Assembly (NCBI RefSeq): GCF_003400205.1
Contig: NZ_QUQV01000008.1
Location: 160,127 to 224,126 of the forward strand
Source of the DNA: Bacillus sp. HNG
Lineage (GTDB): Bacteria; Bacillota; Bacilli; Bacillales; Bacillaceae_L
Length of the DNA stretch: 64,000 nt
Direction of reading: 5' to 3'
The first letter of the stretch is position 1. Every line of letters starts with the position of its first letter. Positions 53,702-62,281 of the stretch are shown piece after piece. The position numbers and the translations under genes are program-made. The notes below the pieces were generated by a model. It worked only from the letters and a program-made list of their open reading frames with translations. It made no database searches and was not told the DNA's origin.

Positions 53702-53728
53702 CTTTAAACCCCCATTTGGATTTTTATA

Positions 53729-53752
53729 TAACCATTCTGTTAAAAACGGTTA
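53729..53752 (-). promoter_or_regulatory. Palindrome near the binding-protein start
   Basis: TAACC (53729-53733) and GGTTA (53748-53752) are perfect arms about 14 nt apart with a loose TTCTGTTAAAAAC core. It may be a second operator or the leader's final hairpin. Confidence 0.35.
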
Positions 53753-53786
53753 CATTTTGAAATTTATAACAATGTTAATGCTATTA

Positions 53787-53998
53787 TGTGGATTCGTGAC
53801 CACACAGAACTTTTACTTTGTGGATTCGTGACCACATATGCGAAGCATTTTCAGTGCTAAGCAGATCACTAACTTTTTGTTTCGAACTCTAGATTGTAGA
53901 CTCGTGACCACATTTGGTACAATCAGTCTTTTGCAGAATCCTATCAGAGTTTTTTAAAACAAATCTAGATGATATTATTTTGTGGATTCGAAACCATA
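53787..53998. repeat. Four copies of an 18-bp hairpin element in the leader
   Basis: TGTGGATTCGTGACCACA occurs perfectly at 53787-53804 and 53819-53836 (32 bp apart). Variants lie at 53895-53912 (TGTAGACTCGTGACCACA) and 53981-53998 (TGTGGATTCGAAACCATA). TGTGG and CCACA can pair as a 5-bp stem with an 8-nt loop. All copies are within the predicted transcript leader. Confidence 0.8.
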
Positions 53999-54028
53999 TT
54001 GCAAATAATATTGTCATAAATTTCAACT

Positions 54029-54073
54029 TGCATGTAAAGCTTATGTTTTTTAAATGAAAACGCTTTACATGCA
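54029..54073 (-). promoter_or_regulatory. Operator-like inverted repeat just past the promoter
   Basis: TGCATGTAAAGC (54029-54040) and GCTTTACATGCA (54062-54073) are perfect 12-bp inverted arms with a 21-nt spacer, beginning right after the -10 of the promoter. The upstream LacI-family gene encodes the likely ligand-responsive binder. The part TGAAAACGCTTTACA looks like a CcpA site but has one base too many. Confidence 0.65.
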
Positions 54074-54075
54074 TT

Positions 54076-54104
54076 AGTATATTATTATACTAAAAGGTTG
54101 TCAA
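54076..54104 (-). promoter_or_regulatory. Sigma-A promoter of the transporter operon
   Basis: A perfect TTGACA (54104-54099), a 17-nt spacer, and TATACT (54081-54076) on the minus strand, directly after the stop of the LacI-family gene. Confidence 0.85.
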
Positions 54105-54105
54105 T

Positions 54106-55143
54106 CTAGTTTTTATAATTTTCGCCAAATTTTCTTCTCTTTTTAACTGATTCTCTGACAAGTAACTTGGGAATATATTCAATTGATTTAGGTTCTGTAT
54201 TTCCATTAAGTTGTTGAAGTAGTAATTCCATTAATGTTCTACCTGTTTGCTTTTTAGGAACCTGAATAGTCGTTAACGCAGGATTAATCATTCTTGCAAT
54301 TTCTAAGTCATCGAACCCTGTTACAGAAATATCCTCAGGTACTCGATATCCATTTTCAGTCAATGCCCGAATTGCACCAATAGCCATTAAATCATTACAA
54401 GCCGCAATAGCTGTAAATGGGATATTCCGATTTAATAATTCAACTGTTTTATTGTATCCTGATGTTAGTGTGTCCTGCCAGTTGGGAACAAATAGTAAAT
54501 ATTCTGAGTTTATTTGGATACCCTGAGAAGTAAGTGTGTCAATATACCCATTGAATCTAGGGTTTTCTTTTACCCCATCTATACCATCCCTGGCATACCC
54601 GAGATAAACAATCTCTTCATGTCCATTTTGAATTAAGTAATCAATCACCTTTGTCATGGCATTATACAGGTTAACGCTTACATTAGGAACCGTTGTTTTA
54701 TAACCTAAATCCCAATACACAGATATAGGAATATTTTTAATTACTTGTTCAAAATCAATAAGATCATTAAACTCAGATTCTGTTAAGATAATCAGACCAT
54801 CATAAAACCCATCATAAACTAATTGTAAAAGTTTTTCTTTTTCTAAACTTGAACTGTAGATTGAAAAGGTGTATCCATTCTCAATTGCAACTTCCTCTAT
54901 CCCTTGTACAATTTCCGCATAAAAGGAGTTAATTAATCCATGAGTGATACATGCAATTTGTCCAACTCTTTGAGTACGTAAACTCCTAGCAATTCGATTA
55001 GGAACATACTTAAGCTCTTTGATAGCCATTAGAACTCGTTCCCTTACCTCTTCAGATACATATCCATTATTATTTAATACTCTAGAAACAGTAGTTGGTG
55101 AAACCCCAGCTAGTTTTGCAACATCATGTCTTGTTGGTGCCAT
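54106..55143 (-). CDS. LacI-family regulator of the galactoside operon
   Basis: A 345-residue regulator with the LacI helix-turn-helix (MAPTRHDVAKLAGVSPTTVSRVLNNNGYVSEEV) and a C-terminal sugar-binding domain (CITHGLINSFYAEIVQGIEEV, AAISSCNDL-type block AIAACNDLMAIGAI, ISVTGFDDLEIARMINPALTTI). ATG 55143 is chosen because AAGGA lies 9 nt upstream; the frame reads further up without a ribosome site. It sits between the alpha-galactosidase gene and the promoter it probably controls. Confidence 0.9.
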   Translation of the reverse strand: MAPTRHDVAKLAGVSPTTVSRVLNNNGYVSEEVRERVLMAIKELKYVPNRIARSLRTQRVGQIACITHGLINSFYAEIVQGIEEVAIENGYTFSIYSSSLEKEKLLQLVYDGFYDGLIILTESEFNDLIDFEQVIKNIPISVYWDLGYKTTVPNVSVNLYNAMTKVIDYLIQNGHEEIVYLGYARDGIDGVKENPRFNGYIDTLTSQGIQINSEYLLFVPNWQDTLTSGYNKTVELLNRNIPFTAIAACNDLMAIGAIRALTENGYRVPEDISVTGFDDLEIARMINPALTTIQVPKKQTGRTLMELLLQQLNGNTEPKSIEYIPKLLVRESVKKRRKFGENYKN

Positions 55144-55278
55144 TCTCTCAAATCCTTCTATGAATTTATTACAATAAACTAACTCTAGTAACTTAATATA
55201 ATAATAAGCGCTATCTTCATTAAATTGCAATCTGTTATTTAAAAAGGCATACATAAATTATGTATGACCTTCTTATAC

Positions 55279-57510
55279 TTAAATTAAGGAACTAATTTTA
55301 TAAATTCTAGATTTAAAATCTCCCTTTAGTCGATTTTCAGATCTTTCTGCGCCTGAATATTCCTTGTCCAGAAGCAAACCGACATTCAATAACTCATCTC
55401 CATAATAAGTTTCACTATGTCCCTCAATTGTATACTCTGTATCAGGGTCTAATCCTTTTAAAAGGACATGCCTATATCCTGGATTTGGTCTTGCTAACAC
55501 TCTGTAATACCCGACGATAGCTTCTTTTTTATCTTCAGAAACTACCATCCAACACGTAAAATTGCCATCCCCTTCGAATGGATTTTGCAGTCGATAAAAC
55601 GTACCAAACATGAGAATGTTTCTATGATTTTTATAAAATTCAATTTGTTCCTTCATTACTTCCTTTTCTTGGTTAGACAATTGAGTAACGTCTAACTCAT
55701 ACCCATAAACCCCAAAGAAGGCTACATTCGCCCTTGTTTGAATATCAGTGATTCTACCAACCTGATGATTTGGAACGGCTGAGACATGCGCCCCCATCGT
55801 ACTTAAAGGATATATAAGTGATGTACCATATTGAATTTTTAATCGCTCTATTGCATCAGAGTTATCACTTGTCCATGCTTGTGGTGCGTAATACAACATC
55901 CCTGGATCAAACCGGTTTCCTCCCCCTGCACATGATTCGAATAATACATGTGGAAAATCCCTGGTTAATCTCTCGTATAAGTTGTAAACACCTAAAATAT
56001 AACGATGACCAACTTCCATTTGGCGATCTGCTGGAAAATGTAATGAACCAATTTCTGTCATATTCCGGTTCATATCCCACTTCACATATGAGATTGGGCC
56101 ATTTTTTAAAATCGTTGCCATTTTGTCATAGATATGATTCACAACCTCTTGTTTGGAGAAATCTAACACATATTGATTCCTCCCATGCGAAATCCTTCTG
56201 TCTGGTACTTGAATAATCCAGTCTGGATGTGTTTTATACAATTCACTTTCCTTTGACACCATTTCTGGTTCGAACCACAGACCAAACTGTAACCCTAATT
56301 GAGCTATTTTCTTCGCTAATCCCTCAACCCCATTTGGCAGCTTTCTTTTATCCGAAAACCAGTCACCAAGTGATGTAGTATCATCATCACGTTTACCAAA
56401 CCATCCATCATCAAGGACAAATAATTCAACCCCTAGTTTTTTTGATTCTTCAGCAATCTGTATTATTTTACCCTCGTTAAAATCAAAATAGGTGGCTTCC
56501 CAATTGTTAATTAAAACAGGTCTTACTTTATCTCTCCACTCACCTCTAACAAGCCGCTTTCGAAATAAAGTGTGAAAAGTAGTACTCATACCATTTAATC
56601 CATCTGTAGAGTAAACCATAAGAACCTCTGGGGTTTGAAAGCTTTCACCACTCTCTAGCTTCCAATTAAAATCAAAAGGGTTAATTCCCATTGTCACCCT
56701 CGACACATCATAATGATCTACCTCAATCTGCGCGAGAAAATTGCCGCTATAGACTAAACTAAACCCATATACTTCACCACTATGTTCAGTCGTTTCGGGA
56801 CGTTTTAATGCGAGAAATGGGTTATGTTGGCTACTGCTTGCCCCTCTTGTTGATGATATTCCTTGGAGTCCTCTTTCCAACTTTCTTACTTTCAGATGCC
56901 TTTCCCTTATCCACGCACCCGAAAGCTGCATCATTTCAAAATTGGAATCTCTTAGATCAACACTAGCACTTAAAGCCCGTGTTAACTGTAAGGTGTCTTT
57001 CCCTAGATTACTAAATTTTGCACTTCTTGTGATTACATCAAGATCCTCATAGATTGTATACAACAATGTGATTTTGGCCTGTATTACTTCATCCTCTAAA
57101 TCTACTTCAACTGTAGTTGCCTCTTCGTCGCTTTCAACATATGTAGCTGGAAGACCATCTAACTTAGGTTTACCTTGATAAATTCTATGTGTTTTATATT
57201 CAAAATTTGTAATGCGACTTCCGTTTTCCTGTAGTATCTGAAAAACTGGTTCACGATAATCCGTAGTACCATAAGAAGGGAATTCCTGCATGATTAGATC
57301 CAGAGAAAATTCATGGTCACCTTCATATACTGCAGGTGTATATCCCCTCGCTTGTCTTCTTGCTAAATGTGAAAAGCTGTTCCGATGGCGTATCCTCTTT
57401 CCATAATATAGATGCCCTAGTTGATTATTTGATAGCACACTAAAGATATAACTAACATTTTTGGATTGTAAGTGAAACTCATTTGTTTCTGTATTAAAAA
57501 AAATCGGCAT
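55279..57510 (-). CDS. Alpha-galactosidase, GH36 family
   Basis: A 743-residue cytoplasmic enzyme, the usual length for Bacillus/Geobacillus AgaN/RafA-type enzymes. The beta-sandwich start is followed by the TIM barrel with FVLDDGWFGKR, the nucleophile Asp in YVKWDMNR, FESCAGGGNRFD and the acid/base Asp in TSDNSDAIERLKIQYG. ATG 57510 follows GGGAGG. It releases galactose from melibiose, raffinose or related sugars, feeding galK. Own promoter at 57547-57575. Confidence 0.95.
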   Translation of the reverse strand: MPIFFNTETNEFHLQSKNVSYIFSVLSNNQLGHLYYGKRIRHRNSFSHLARRQARGYTPAVYEGDHEFSLDLIMQEFPSYGTTDYREPVFQILQENGSRITNFEYKTHRIYQGKPKLDGLPATYVESDEEATTVEVDLEDEVIQAKITLLYTIYEDLDVITRSAKFSNLGKDTLQLTRALSASVDLRDSNFEMMQLSGAWIRERHLKVRKLERGLQGISSTRGASSSQHNPFLALKRPETTEHSGEVYGFSLVYSGNFLAQIEVDHYDVSRVTMGINPFDFNWKLESGESFQTPEVLMVYSTDGLNGMSTTFHTLFRKRLVRGEWRDKVRPVLINNWEATYFDFNEGKIIQIAEESKKLGVELFVLDDGWFGKRDDDTTSLGDWFSDKRKLPNGVEGLAKKIAQLGLQFGLWFEPEMVSKESELYKTHPDWIIQVPDRRISHGRNQYVLDFSKQEVVNHIYDKMATILKNGPISYVKWDMNRNMTEIGSLHFPADRQMEVGHRYILGVYNLYERLTRDFPHVLFESCAGGGNRFDPGMLYYAPQAWTSDNSDAIERLKIQYGTSLIYPLSTMGAHVSAVPNHQVGRITDIQTRANVAFFGVYGYELDVTQLSNQEKEVMKEQIEFYKNHRNILMFGTFYRLQNPFEGDGNFTCWMVVSEDKKEAIVGYYRVLARPNPGYRHVLLKGLDPDTEYTIEGHSETYYGDELLNVGLLLDKEYSGAERSENRLKGDFKSRIYKISSLI

Positions 57511-57546
57511 TCTGCAACCTCCCTACTTTTTCCTTTTTTCTCTTGA

Positions 57547-57575
57547 ATGATAACAAATATTAGTACTCTTTCCAA
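57547..57575 (-). promoter_or_regulatory. Sigma-A promoter of the alpha-galactosidase gene
   Basis: TTGGAA (57575-57570), a 17-nt spacer, and TATCAT (57552-57547) on the minus strand. Confidence 0.6.
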
Positions 57576-57639
57576 CTTTTATTACATTCCATCTCAGCCG
57601 TGGAGAATCTTGCAGACGGGACTGCGGGACAGGTTCCGG

Positions 57640-57666
57640 GTGCCATGGGGACGGTTCTCGTGGTCC
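57640..57666. repeat. GGGGACGGTTCTCGTGGTCCC element
   Basis: One of the short palindromic elements of this window (GGGACGGTTC ... GTGGTCCC). It lies beside the TauE-family terminator. Confidence 0.6.
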
Positions 57667-57677
57667 CGCGCAAAAAA

Positions 57678-57713
57678 GAACCAAAGGGACCAATAGAACC
57701 GTCCCTTTGGTTC
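57678..57713 (-). terminator. Terminator of the TauE/SafE gene, overlapping its stop
   Basis: GAACCAAAGGGAC / GTCCCTTTGGTTC, a 13-bp perfect stem with a 10-nt loop. On the minus strand six T follow. The stop codon TGA of the gene overlaps the first arm. The stem is itself a member of the GGGAC/GTCCC repeat family. Confidence 0.85.
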
Positions 57714-58536
57714 AGTGAAAATACATACGAAATCCAATAACGATTAATAAAAAGGATAGCATTTGCATAATGACTCGGCTAGGGATTTTTTGTGAGAGAA
57801 AGACGCCTATTTGTGAACCCATGATTATTCCAGCTCCTCCGAATGCAACGATAATCCAGTCGATGTTCCCGTGCCATACCTGAAGAAAAACACCAACAGA
57901 AGAATACAGGCATAGGGAAAAGATTGAGGTCGCGGTTGCGATATGGGTTGGAACACGAAATATGTATACCAAAATCGGGACAAGCATCCAACCTCCCCCA
58001 ATCCCAAGATAGCTTGAGAGAATTCCCATGAAAAAACCGAGTGGAATCAGCCATTTAGCTTGTAATCTATTAGTTGCCTGGGGATTAAAGGTAATGTTAT
58101 CTATAGATTCCCCAGTTGCCGCTGCTTCATTTTTCGCTTCATGACTCACATTTTTCTTTTTTAGCAGATTCGTATTTTTTATCACTAAAAAGAAGCCTAA
58201 AAAAACGAGTACACTCGCAAAGAAAAAATAAAAATAGGACGAAGAGAAGGATTGTAGAAGCTTTACGCCGATAAATGTTCCAGGGAACGCTCCTATCCCT
58301 AACAGAATTCCTGTTCGGTAATCAATCCGGTTTTGTTTGGAATATCCAAATACACCAGATAATGAGTTAATTAATACGATGACTAGTCCTGTTCCTGCTG
58401 CAATAATCGGCTCAACATGAAAGAGCAGCAGTAGTGCTGGTACAAATAAAAAGCCTCCTCCCGCCCCAACGATGGCTCCATAGCCACCGGCAAAGATCCC
58501 AATTACCACAAGTAAAACGCCTGTTACGATATCCAT
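57712..58536 (-). CDS. TauE/SafE-family membrane transporter
   Basis: A 274-residue polytopic protein with about eight helices. The glycine-rich GGYGAIVGAGGGFLFVPALLLL start and the internal second-half repeat FFMGILSSYLGIGGGWMLVPILVYI are the family signature. Members export or import sulfite, sulfonates or other organic anions. A LysR regulator is encoded divergently, which is a common control arrangement, so sulfur metabolism is plausible but not shown. ATG 58536 follows AGGGGG. Confidence 0.9.
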   Translation of the reverse strand: MDIVTGVLLVVIGIFAGGYGAIVGAGGGFLFVPALLLLFHVEPIIAAGTGLVIVLINSLSGVFGYSKQNRIDYRTGILLGIGAFPGTFIGVKLLQSFSSSYFYFFFASVLVFLGFFLVIKNTNLLKKKNVSHEAKNEAAATGESIDNITFNPQATNRLQAKWLIPLGFFMGILSSYLGIGGGWMLVPILVYIFRVPTHIATATSIFSLCLYSSVGVFLQVWHGNIDWIIVAFGGAGIIMGSQIGVFLSQKIPSRVIMQMLSFLLIVIGFRMYFH

Positions 58537-58708
58537 GATTACGTTCCCCCTATGTATACTCCCCTACTAACCTATCAAACTTTCTAGTTGTCGTAAAATA
58601 ACAATGTATAATAGGTCATAACAAAACGTAATATCGCTGACAATATAGAATAATCCGTTCTCATTTTTATATAATGAAATTAATAGCTACTATTGAAAGG
58701 GAGATACC

Positions 58709-59593
58709 ATGAACACTGAGAATCTCAAACTCTTTTGCCTTGTGGTTGAAGAGGGAAGTATCACAACTGCTGCCCGGATGAGTTATATCTCTCAACCAGC
58801 TGTCACTAAAAAAATAAGCCAACTTGAAAATGAGTATGGCACCCTGCTTTTTGAGAGAAACGGCGGGAGACTTGAACTCACAAAGGCCGGGGAAGTCCTC
58901 TACCCCTACGCAAAAGAAGTGATTGAAAATATCAAAAGATCATTTGATGCTGTTGGGAAAGTGACTGGAAATGAGGACGTGAACTTACATATAGGCGCAA
59001 GCTTAACGATTGGCGAATATCTATTACCCCAGATTCTTGGAGCGATAAAAAAAGGATATCCTCGAATAACGTTCAGTCTTACGATAGGAAATACCCCAAA
59101 TATGATTGCAATGCTAGAAAACAATGAAATTGATATTGCTCTCGTGGAAAGTCATGTAGAAAATCCGATTTTAACCATTGAAAAATTTGCCGAAGATGAG
59201 CTTATTTTAGTCACCTCGAATGACCACCGCTGGAAGCAGCGCAAAACAATTGAAATTAGTGAATTGGTTGAGGAAAAAATGATTTGGCGGGAGCCCGAAT
59301 CCGGTTCTCGTTTGATTGTTGAAAATTACCTTCGTGAATATGGAATCCTTGACGACATTGAGAGTGAAATGGAACTTGGTAGTATTCAATCAATCAAAAG
59401 TGCCGTTGAAGCTGGCCTTGGAATCAGCATTCTCCCAAGGATTACCGTTTTAAAGGAACTCGAACTAGGAACATTATGTCAGATCAATGTGACCGACTTT
59501 TCACTCACACGTGCACTATGGATGGTTCAAAAACCACATCGCTTCCCCAAAATAGGACTACAACATTTTGTTGATTTTATCCGGAATCAGTAG
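58709..59593 (+). CDS. LysR-family transcriptional regulator
   Basis: A 294-residue LysR-type regulator: an N-terminal winged helix-turn-helix (NLKLFCLVVEEGSITTAARMSYISQPAVTKKISQLENEYGTLLFERNGG) and a C-terminal effector-binding domain (LHIGASLTIGEYLLPQILG, VEAGLGISILPR). It is divergent from the TauE/SafE gene with 172 bp between, and probably controls it. It resembles CysL/CbbR-like members, so a sulfur-related effector is possible. ATG 58709 follows AAAGGGAG. Confidence 0.92.
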   Translation: MNTENLKLFCLVVEEGSITTAARMSYISQPAVTKKISQLENEYGTLLFERNGGRLELTKAGEVLYPYAKEVIENIKRSFDAVGKVTGNEDVNLHIGASLTIGEYLLPQILGAIKKGYPRITFSLTIGNTPNMIAMLENNEIDIALVESHVENPILTIEKFAEDELILVTSNDHRWKQRKTIEISELVEEKMIWREPESGSRLIVENYLREYGILDDIESEMELGSIQSIKSAVEAGLGISILPRITVLKELELGTLCQINVTDFSLTRALWMVQKPHRFPKIGLQHFVDFIRNQ

Positions 59594-59600
59594 GAAATAG

Positions 59601-59624
59601 AGGGACGGTTCTCGTGGTCCCACA
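59601..59624. repeat. GGGACGGTTCTCGTGGTCCC element
   Basis: Same short palindrome family as at 57640, located just after the LysR gene stop. Confidence 0.6.
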
Positions 59625-59634
59625 CCCAAATGAA

Positions 59635-59667
59635 AGTGGGCCAAGGTACCTGTCCCCTTGACCCACT
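59635..59667. terminator. Inverted repeat between convergent LysR and dehydrogenase genes
   Basis: AGTGGGCCAAGG / CCTTGACCCACT (11 of 12 paired) with a 9-nt loop. It lies where both convergent genes end; there is no strong T-run, so termination is likely but not certain. Confidence 0.55.
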
Positions 59668-59677
59668 CTGGACCTAT

Positions 59678-60934
59678 TTAATTCGTATATTGCTGATAAA
59701 ATTCATCTAGTTGAATGGATTTTCCTTGATGCAATCTGGATTCCTCGGCGGCAAATGCCATGAGGTGGCTTCTTAACGAAATCGCAGCAGACGTTATGCT
59801 TTCTATTTGTGATGGGTATTGTACATCTTTTATAAATGAGCGGATAATCCCGAAATCACCGCCACCATGCCCTCCAACTGAATTCGGGAGGCGAATAATG
59901 GTTTCGTGTTTCGTAAGAAAATCATAGATGGAGAGGGTATTTTCATCCATCTTTCCACGGATCTCACCTTTCGTTCCCATGATCTGCACGATACGGGTTT
60001 GCTCGCGCGTGAACCCGCACATACTAAAGGTTGCTGTTGCACCACCCTCAAACTCCATGTTTACAACCTGATGATCCACAACATTATTATCCGATTGATA
60101 TACGCATTTACCATAAGGAGTTTCTTTTAGTGCCTTAATGATCCCTTCCCGTGTGTGATCTTCTGTAAACTTCTTGGCCCAGCCTTTACCCTCACCTAGA
60201 TAATACCTGCCCGCATGGTATGGACACTCAAGTTCAACCGGACACCCGTCCAAACATCTTTTTGGAGCGCCTTCTGGAGCATTTTCTTTCTTAAAATGCA
60301 TCAAAGAGCCGAAGGAACTAATCCGTTCGCACTTTTTGTCCATGACATAGCTAATAATATCCATATCATGACATGACTTTTGTAAAATCATCGGGCTGGA
60401 CTTCTCCTTATTGCTCCAGTTCCCCCTTACAAAGCTGTGAGACATATGCATAACTTCAACATTTTCATTTAACTGTAAGGAGACGACCTCACCTATTTTT
60501 CCTTCATCAATTATCCGTTTGATCGATGACCAAAATTCCGTATAACGTAAAACATGACAAATCGTCAATTTACGTTCATACTCCCGGGCAACCCGTTCCA
60601 TTTCAATACATTCCCGTACATCCGGAGACATCGGTTTTTCCAAAAGTACATGGTATCCCTGCTTCAATGCATGGATCGTTGGTTCAAAATGAAATTGATC
60701 TTGTGTACAAATGATTGCAATATCCGCGATTTTTCCTTGCTCCATCAACTCTTCCCATGATGTAAAACCATAGGTATCTTTAATCTGATGCAATTCTTGA
60801 AAGTTCTTTCTTCTTTCTTCATTGGGTTCAGCCACACCCACAATTTTGAGTTCGTGTGGATGATCTAAAGCATATGGAGCATACGCCCTCGCCCCGCGGT
60901 CACCCGCCCCAATGACAACTGCTGTAACTGGCAT
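59678..60934 (-). CDS. Gfo/Idh/MocA-family oxidoreductase
   Basis: A 418-residue NAD(P)-dependent dehydrogenase of sugars or inositols. The N-terminal Rossmann fold carries VVIGAGDRGARAY, the EKPMSPDVRECIEM block holds the conserved Lys (EKP), and the C-terminal sheet domain has the catalytic-region SCHDMDIISYVM His. A cysteine-bearing insert, CLDGCPVELECPYH, lies near residue 230; it is a feature of one subgroup and may bind metal. ATG 60934 follows TAGGAGG. No neighbouring sugar genes reveal the substrate. Confidence 0.88.
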   Translation of the reverse strand: MPVTAVVIGAGDRGARAYAPYALDHPHELKIVGVAEPNEERRKNFQELHQIKDTYGFTSWEELMEQGKIADIAIICTQDQFHFEPTIHALKQGYHVLLEKPMSPDVRECIEMERVAREYERKLTICHVLRYTEFWSSIKRIIDEGKIGEVVSLQLNENVEVMHMSHSFVRGNWSNKEKSSPMILQKSCHDMDIISYVMDKKCERISSFGSLMHFKKENAPEGAPKRCLDGCPVELECPYHAGRYYLGEGKGWAKKFTEDHTREGIIKALKETPYGKCVYQSDNNVVDHQVVNMEFEGGATATFSMCGFTREQTRIVQIMGTKGEIRGKMDENTLSIYDFLTKHETIIRLPNSVGGHGGGDFGIIRSFIKDVQYPSQIESITSAAISLRSHLMAFAAEESRLHQGKSIQLDEFYQQYTN

Positions 60935-61102
60935 TCTATCAACCTCCTAATTACATTGTTTTACTATTTACTTAATTTCCGTAGTTTTGTGATTACTTAT
61001 CAACGAAAATACCATAATGCAAAGTACTTGTCACTACTGGGATTTTGGTCGAAGGGATATGGATGGAGGAAACATCGGGCGTTTCATTTGGAAAATTAAA
61101 GA

Positions 61103-61130
61103 GGACCAGAGGAACCGTCCCTGCGGTCCC
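61103..61130. repeat. GAGGAACCGTCCCTGCGGTCCC element
   Basis: Another member of the GGGAC/GTCCC repeat family, upstream of the aldo/keto reductase terminator. Confidence 0.5.
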
Positions 61131-61141
61131 AAAATAAAAGA

Positions 61142-61168
61142 GGAGTTACCCGTATTTCAGGCTACTCC
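61142..61168 (-). terminator. Terminator of the aldo/keto reductase gene
   Basis: GGAGTTACC / GGCTACTCC (7 of 9 paired) around a 9-nt loop, followed on the minus strand by TCTTTTATTTT. It lies 35 nt past the stop. Confidence 0.65.
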
Positions 61169-61202
61169 CCTTCTATTATGCGCTTTACTAGTATGACTTG
61201 TT

Positions 61203-62192
61203 TTATTTTAAAATATCCTCAATTTTGGTTAATTCTTCTTCTGTGAAATCGAGGTTTTTTAAGGCTGCTACATTGTCCTCAACTTGGCTCACTTTGCTTG
61301 CGCCAACCAACGCCGATGTGACACGTCCTTCGCGGAGAACCCATGCTAGTGCCATTTGTGCAAGGCTTTGTCCTCTTTCTGAAGCGAGTTCATTCAGTTG
61401 TTGGATTTTTTGTAAGACATCCTCTGTAATTTGGTCTTTTTGAAGGAATGTGTTTTCCTTCGCCGCCCTTGAATCGTTCGGAATACCACCAAGATATTTA
61501 TTCGTTAATAATCCTTGCGCCATTGGTGAAAAGACGATAGAGCCCACGCCATTTGCTATCAACACATCCTGCAGTCCATCTTCAATCCATCGGTCAAACA
61601 TTGAATATCTTGGTTGATGAATGAGCAGTGGTGTACCTAACTCTTTTAAAATACGAATTGCTTCTAACGTTTGCGTTGGGCTATAGTTGGAAATCCCCAC
61701 GTACAACGCTTTACCTTGTCTTACGATATGGTCAAGTGCGCCCATTGTTTCCTCAAGTGGCGTATTCGGGTCTGGACGGTGCGAATAAAAAATATCGACA
61801 TACTCAAGGCCCATGCGTTTTAAACTTTGATCAAGACTTGAAACCAGATACTTTCTTGAGCCCCAATCTCCATACGGACCTTCCCACATGTGGTAGCCCG
61901 CCTTCGAAGAAATCACCATCTCATCACGATATGGTGCAAAATCCGCCTTTAGCATCTTTCCAAACATTTCTTCCGCGCTACCTGGAGGCGGACCATAATT
62001 GTTCGCTAAATCAAAATGGGTAATTCCAAGGTCAAAAGCCCTTCGTAAAATGTTCCGTCCATTTTCAAATGAGTCGATTCCCCCGAAATTATGCCACAAT
62101 CCTAACGAAATTGCGGGCAACAACAAACCCGATTTCCCAACACGATTATACTTCATTTCACTATACCGATTTTCACTAGCTTGATAGACCAT
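61203..62192 (-). CDS. Aldo/keto reductase (YghZ-like)
   Basis: A 329-residue NADPH-dependent reductase of aldehydes and ketones. The catalytic tetrad is visible: Asp and Tyr in HFDLANNYGPPPGSAE, Lys in MVISSKAGYHM, and His in DIFYSHRPDPNTPLEE. The C-terminal cofactor part ends ALVGASKVSQVEDNVAAL. The GPPPGSAE loop is that of the YghZ/L-glyceraldehyde 3-phosphate reductase subgroup. ATG 62192 follows AAAGGAGAG. It stands alone on the minus strand. Confidence 0.93.
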   Translation of the reverse strand: MVYQASENRYSEMKYNRVGKSGLLLPAISLGLWHNFGGIDSFENGRNILRRAFDLGITHFDLANNYGPPPGSAEEMFGKMLKADFAPYRDEMVISSKAGYHMWEGPYGDWGSRKYLVSSLDQSLKRMGLEYVDIFYSHRPDPNTPLEETMGALDHIVRQGKALYVGISNYSPTQTLEAIRILKELGTPLLIHQPRYSMFDRWIEDGLQDVLIANGVGSIVFSPMAQGLLTNKYLGGIPNDSRAAKENTFLQKDQITEDVLQKIQQLNELASERGQSLAQMALAWVLREGRVTSALVGASKVSQVEDNVAALKNLDFTEEELTKIEDILK

Positions 62193-62213
62193 ATGTATCT
62201 CTCCTTTATTAGG

Positions 62214-62276
62214 ACGAAGGGACAGGTCCCTTGTACCGGTTTTATTTTGGGACAGTAAAACTGTCCCCGTTCCCCA
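62214..62276. repeat. GGGACAG/CTGTCCC palindromic element
   Basis: GGGACAGGTCCC and GGGACAGTAAAACTGTCCC lie between the chemotaxis receptor and reductase genes. Part of it (GGGACAGT / ACTGTCCC) is a perfect small hairpin and may terminate the receptor gene on the minus strand. Confidence 0.55.
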
Positions 62277-62281
62277 GAAAC

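Larger units (their letters stand above)
53702..54105. promoter_or_regulatory. Long leader region of the transporter operon
   Basis: About 400 bp with no gene. It holds the operon promoter, a 12-bp-arm operator just past it, four copies of a TGTGGATTCGTGACCACA-type element, and near the start codon a TAACC ... GGTTA palindrome (53729-53752). I do not recognise a known riboswitch. Confidence 0.6.

Noticed and set aside
53981..53998. tRNA-like T-arm (GGTTTCGAATCC on the minus strand)
   Set aside because: It is one of four copies of the TGTGG ... CCACA element and no acceptor, D- or anticodon arms surround it.
54050..54073. CcpA (cre) site TGAAAACGCTTTACA at the transporter promoter
   Set aside because: It is 15 nt long; the cre consensus is 14 nt with CA at the end in another register. 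The stretch is better explained as one arm of the 12-bp inverted repeat. Catabolite control is still possible.
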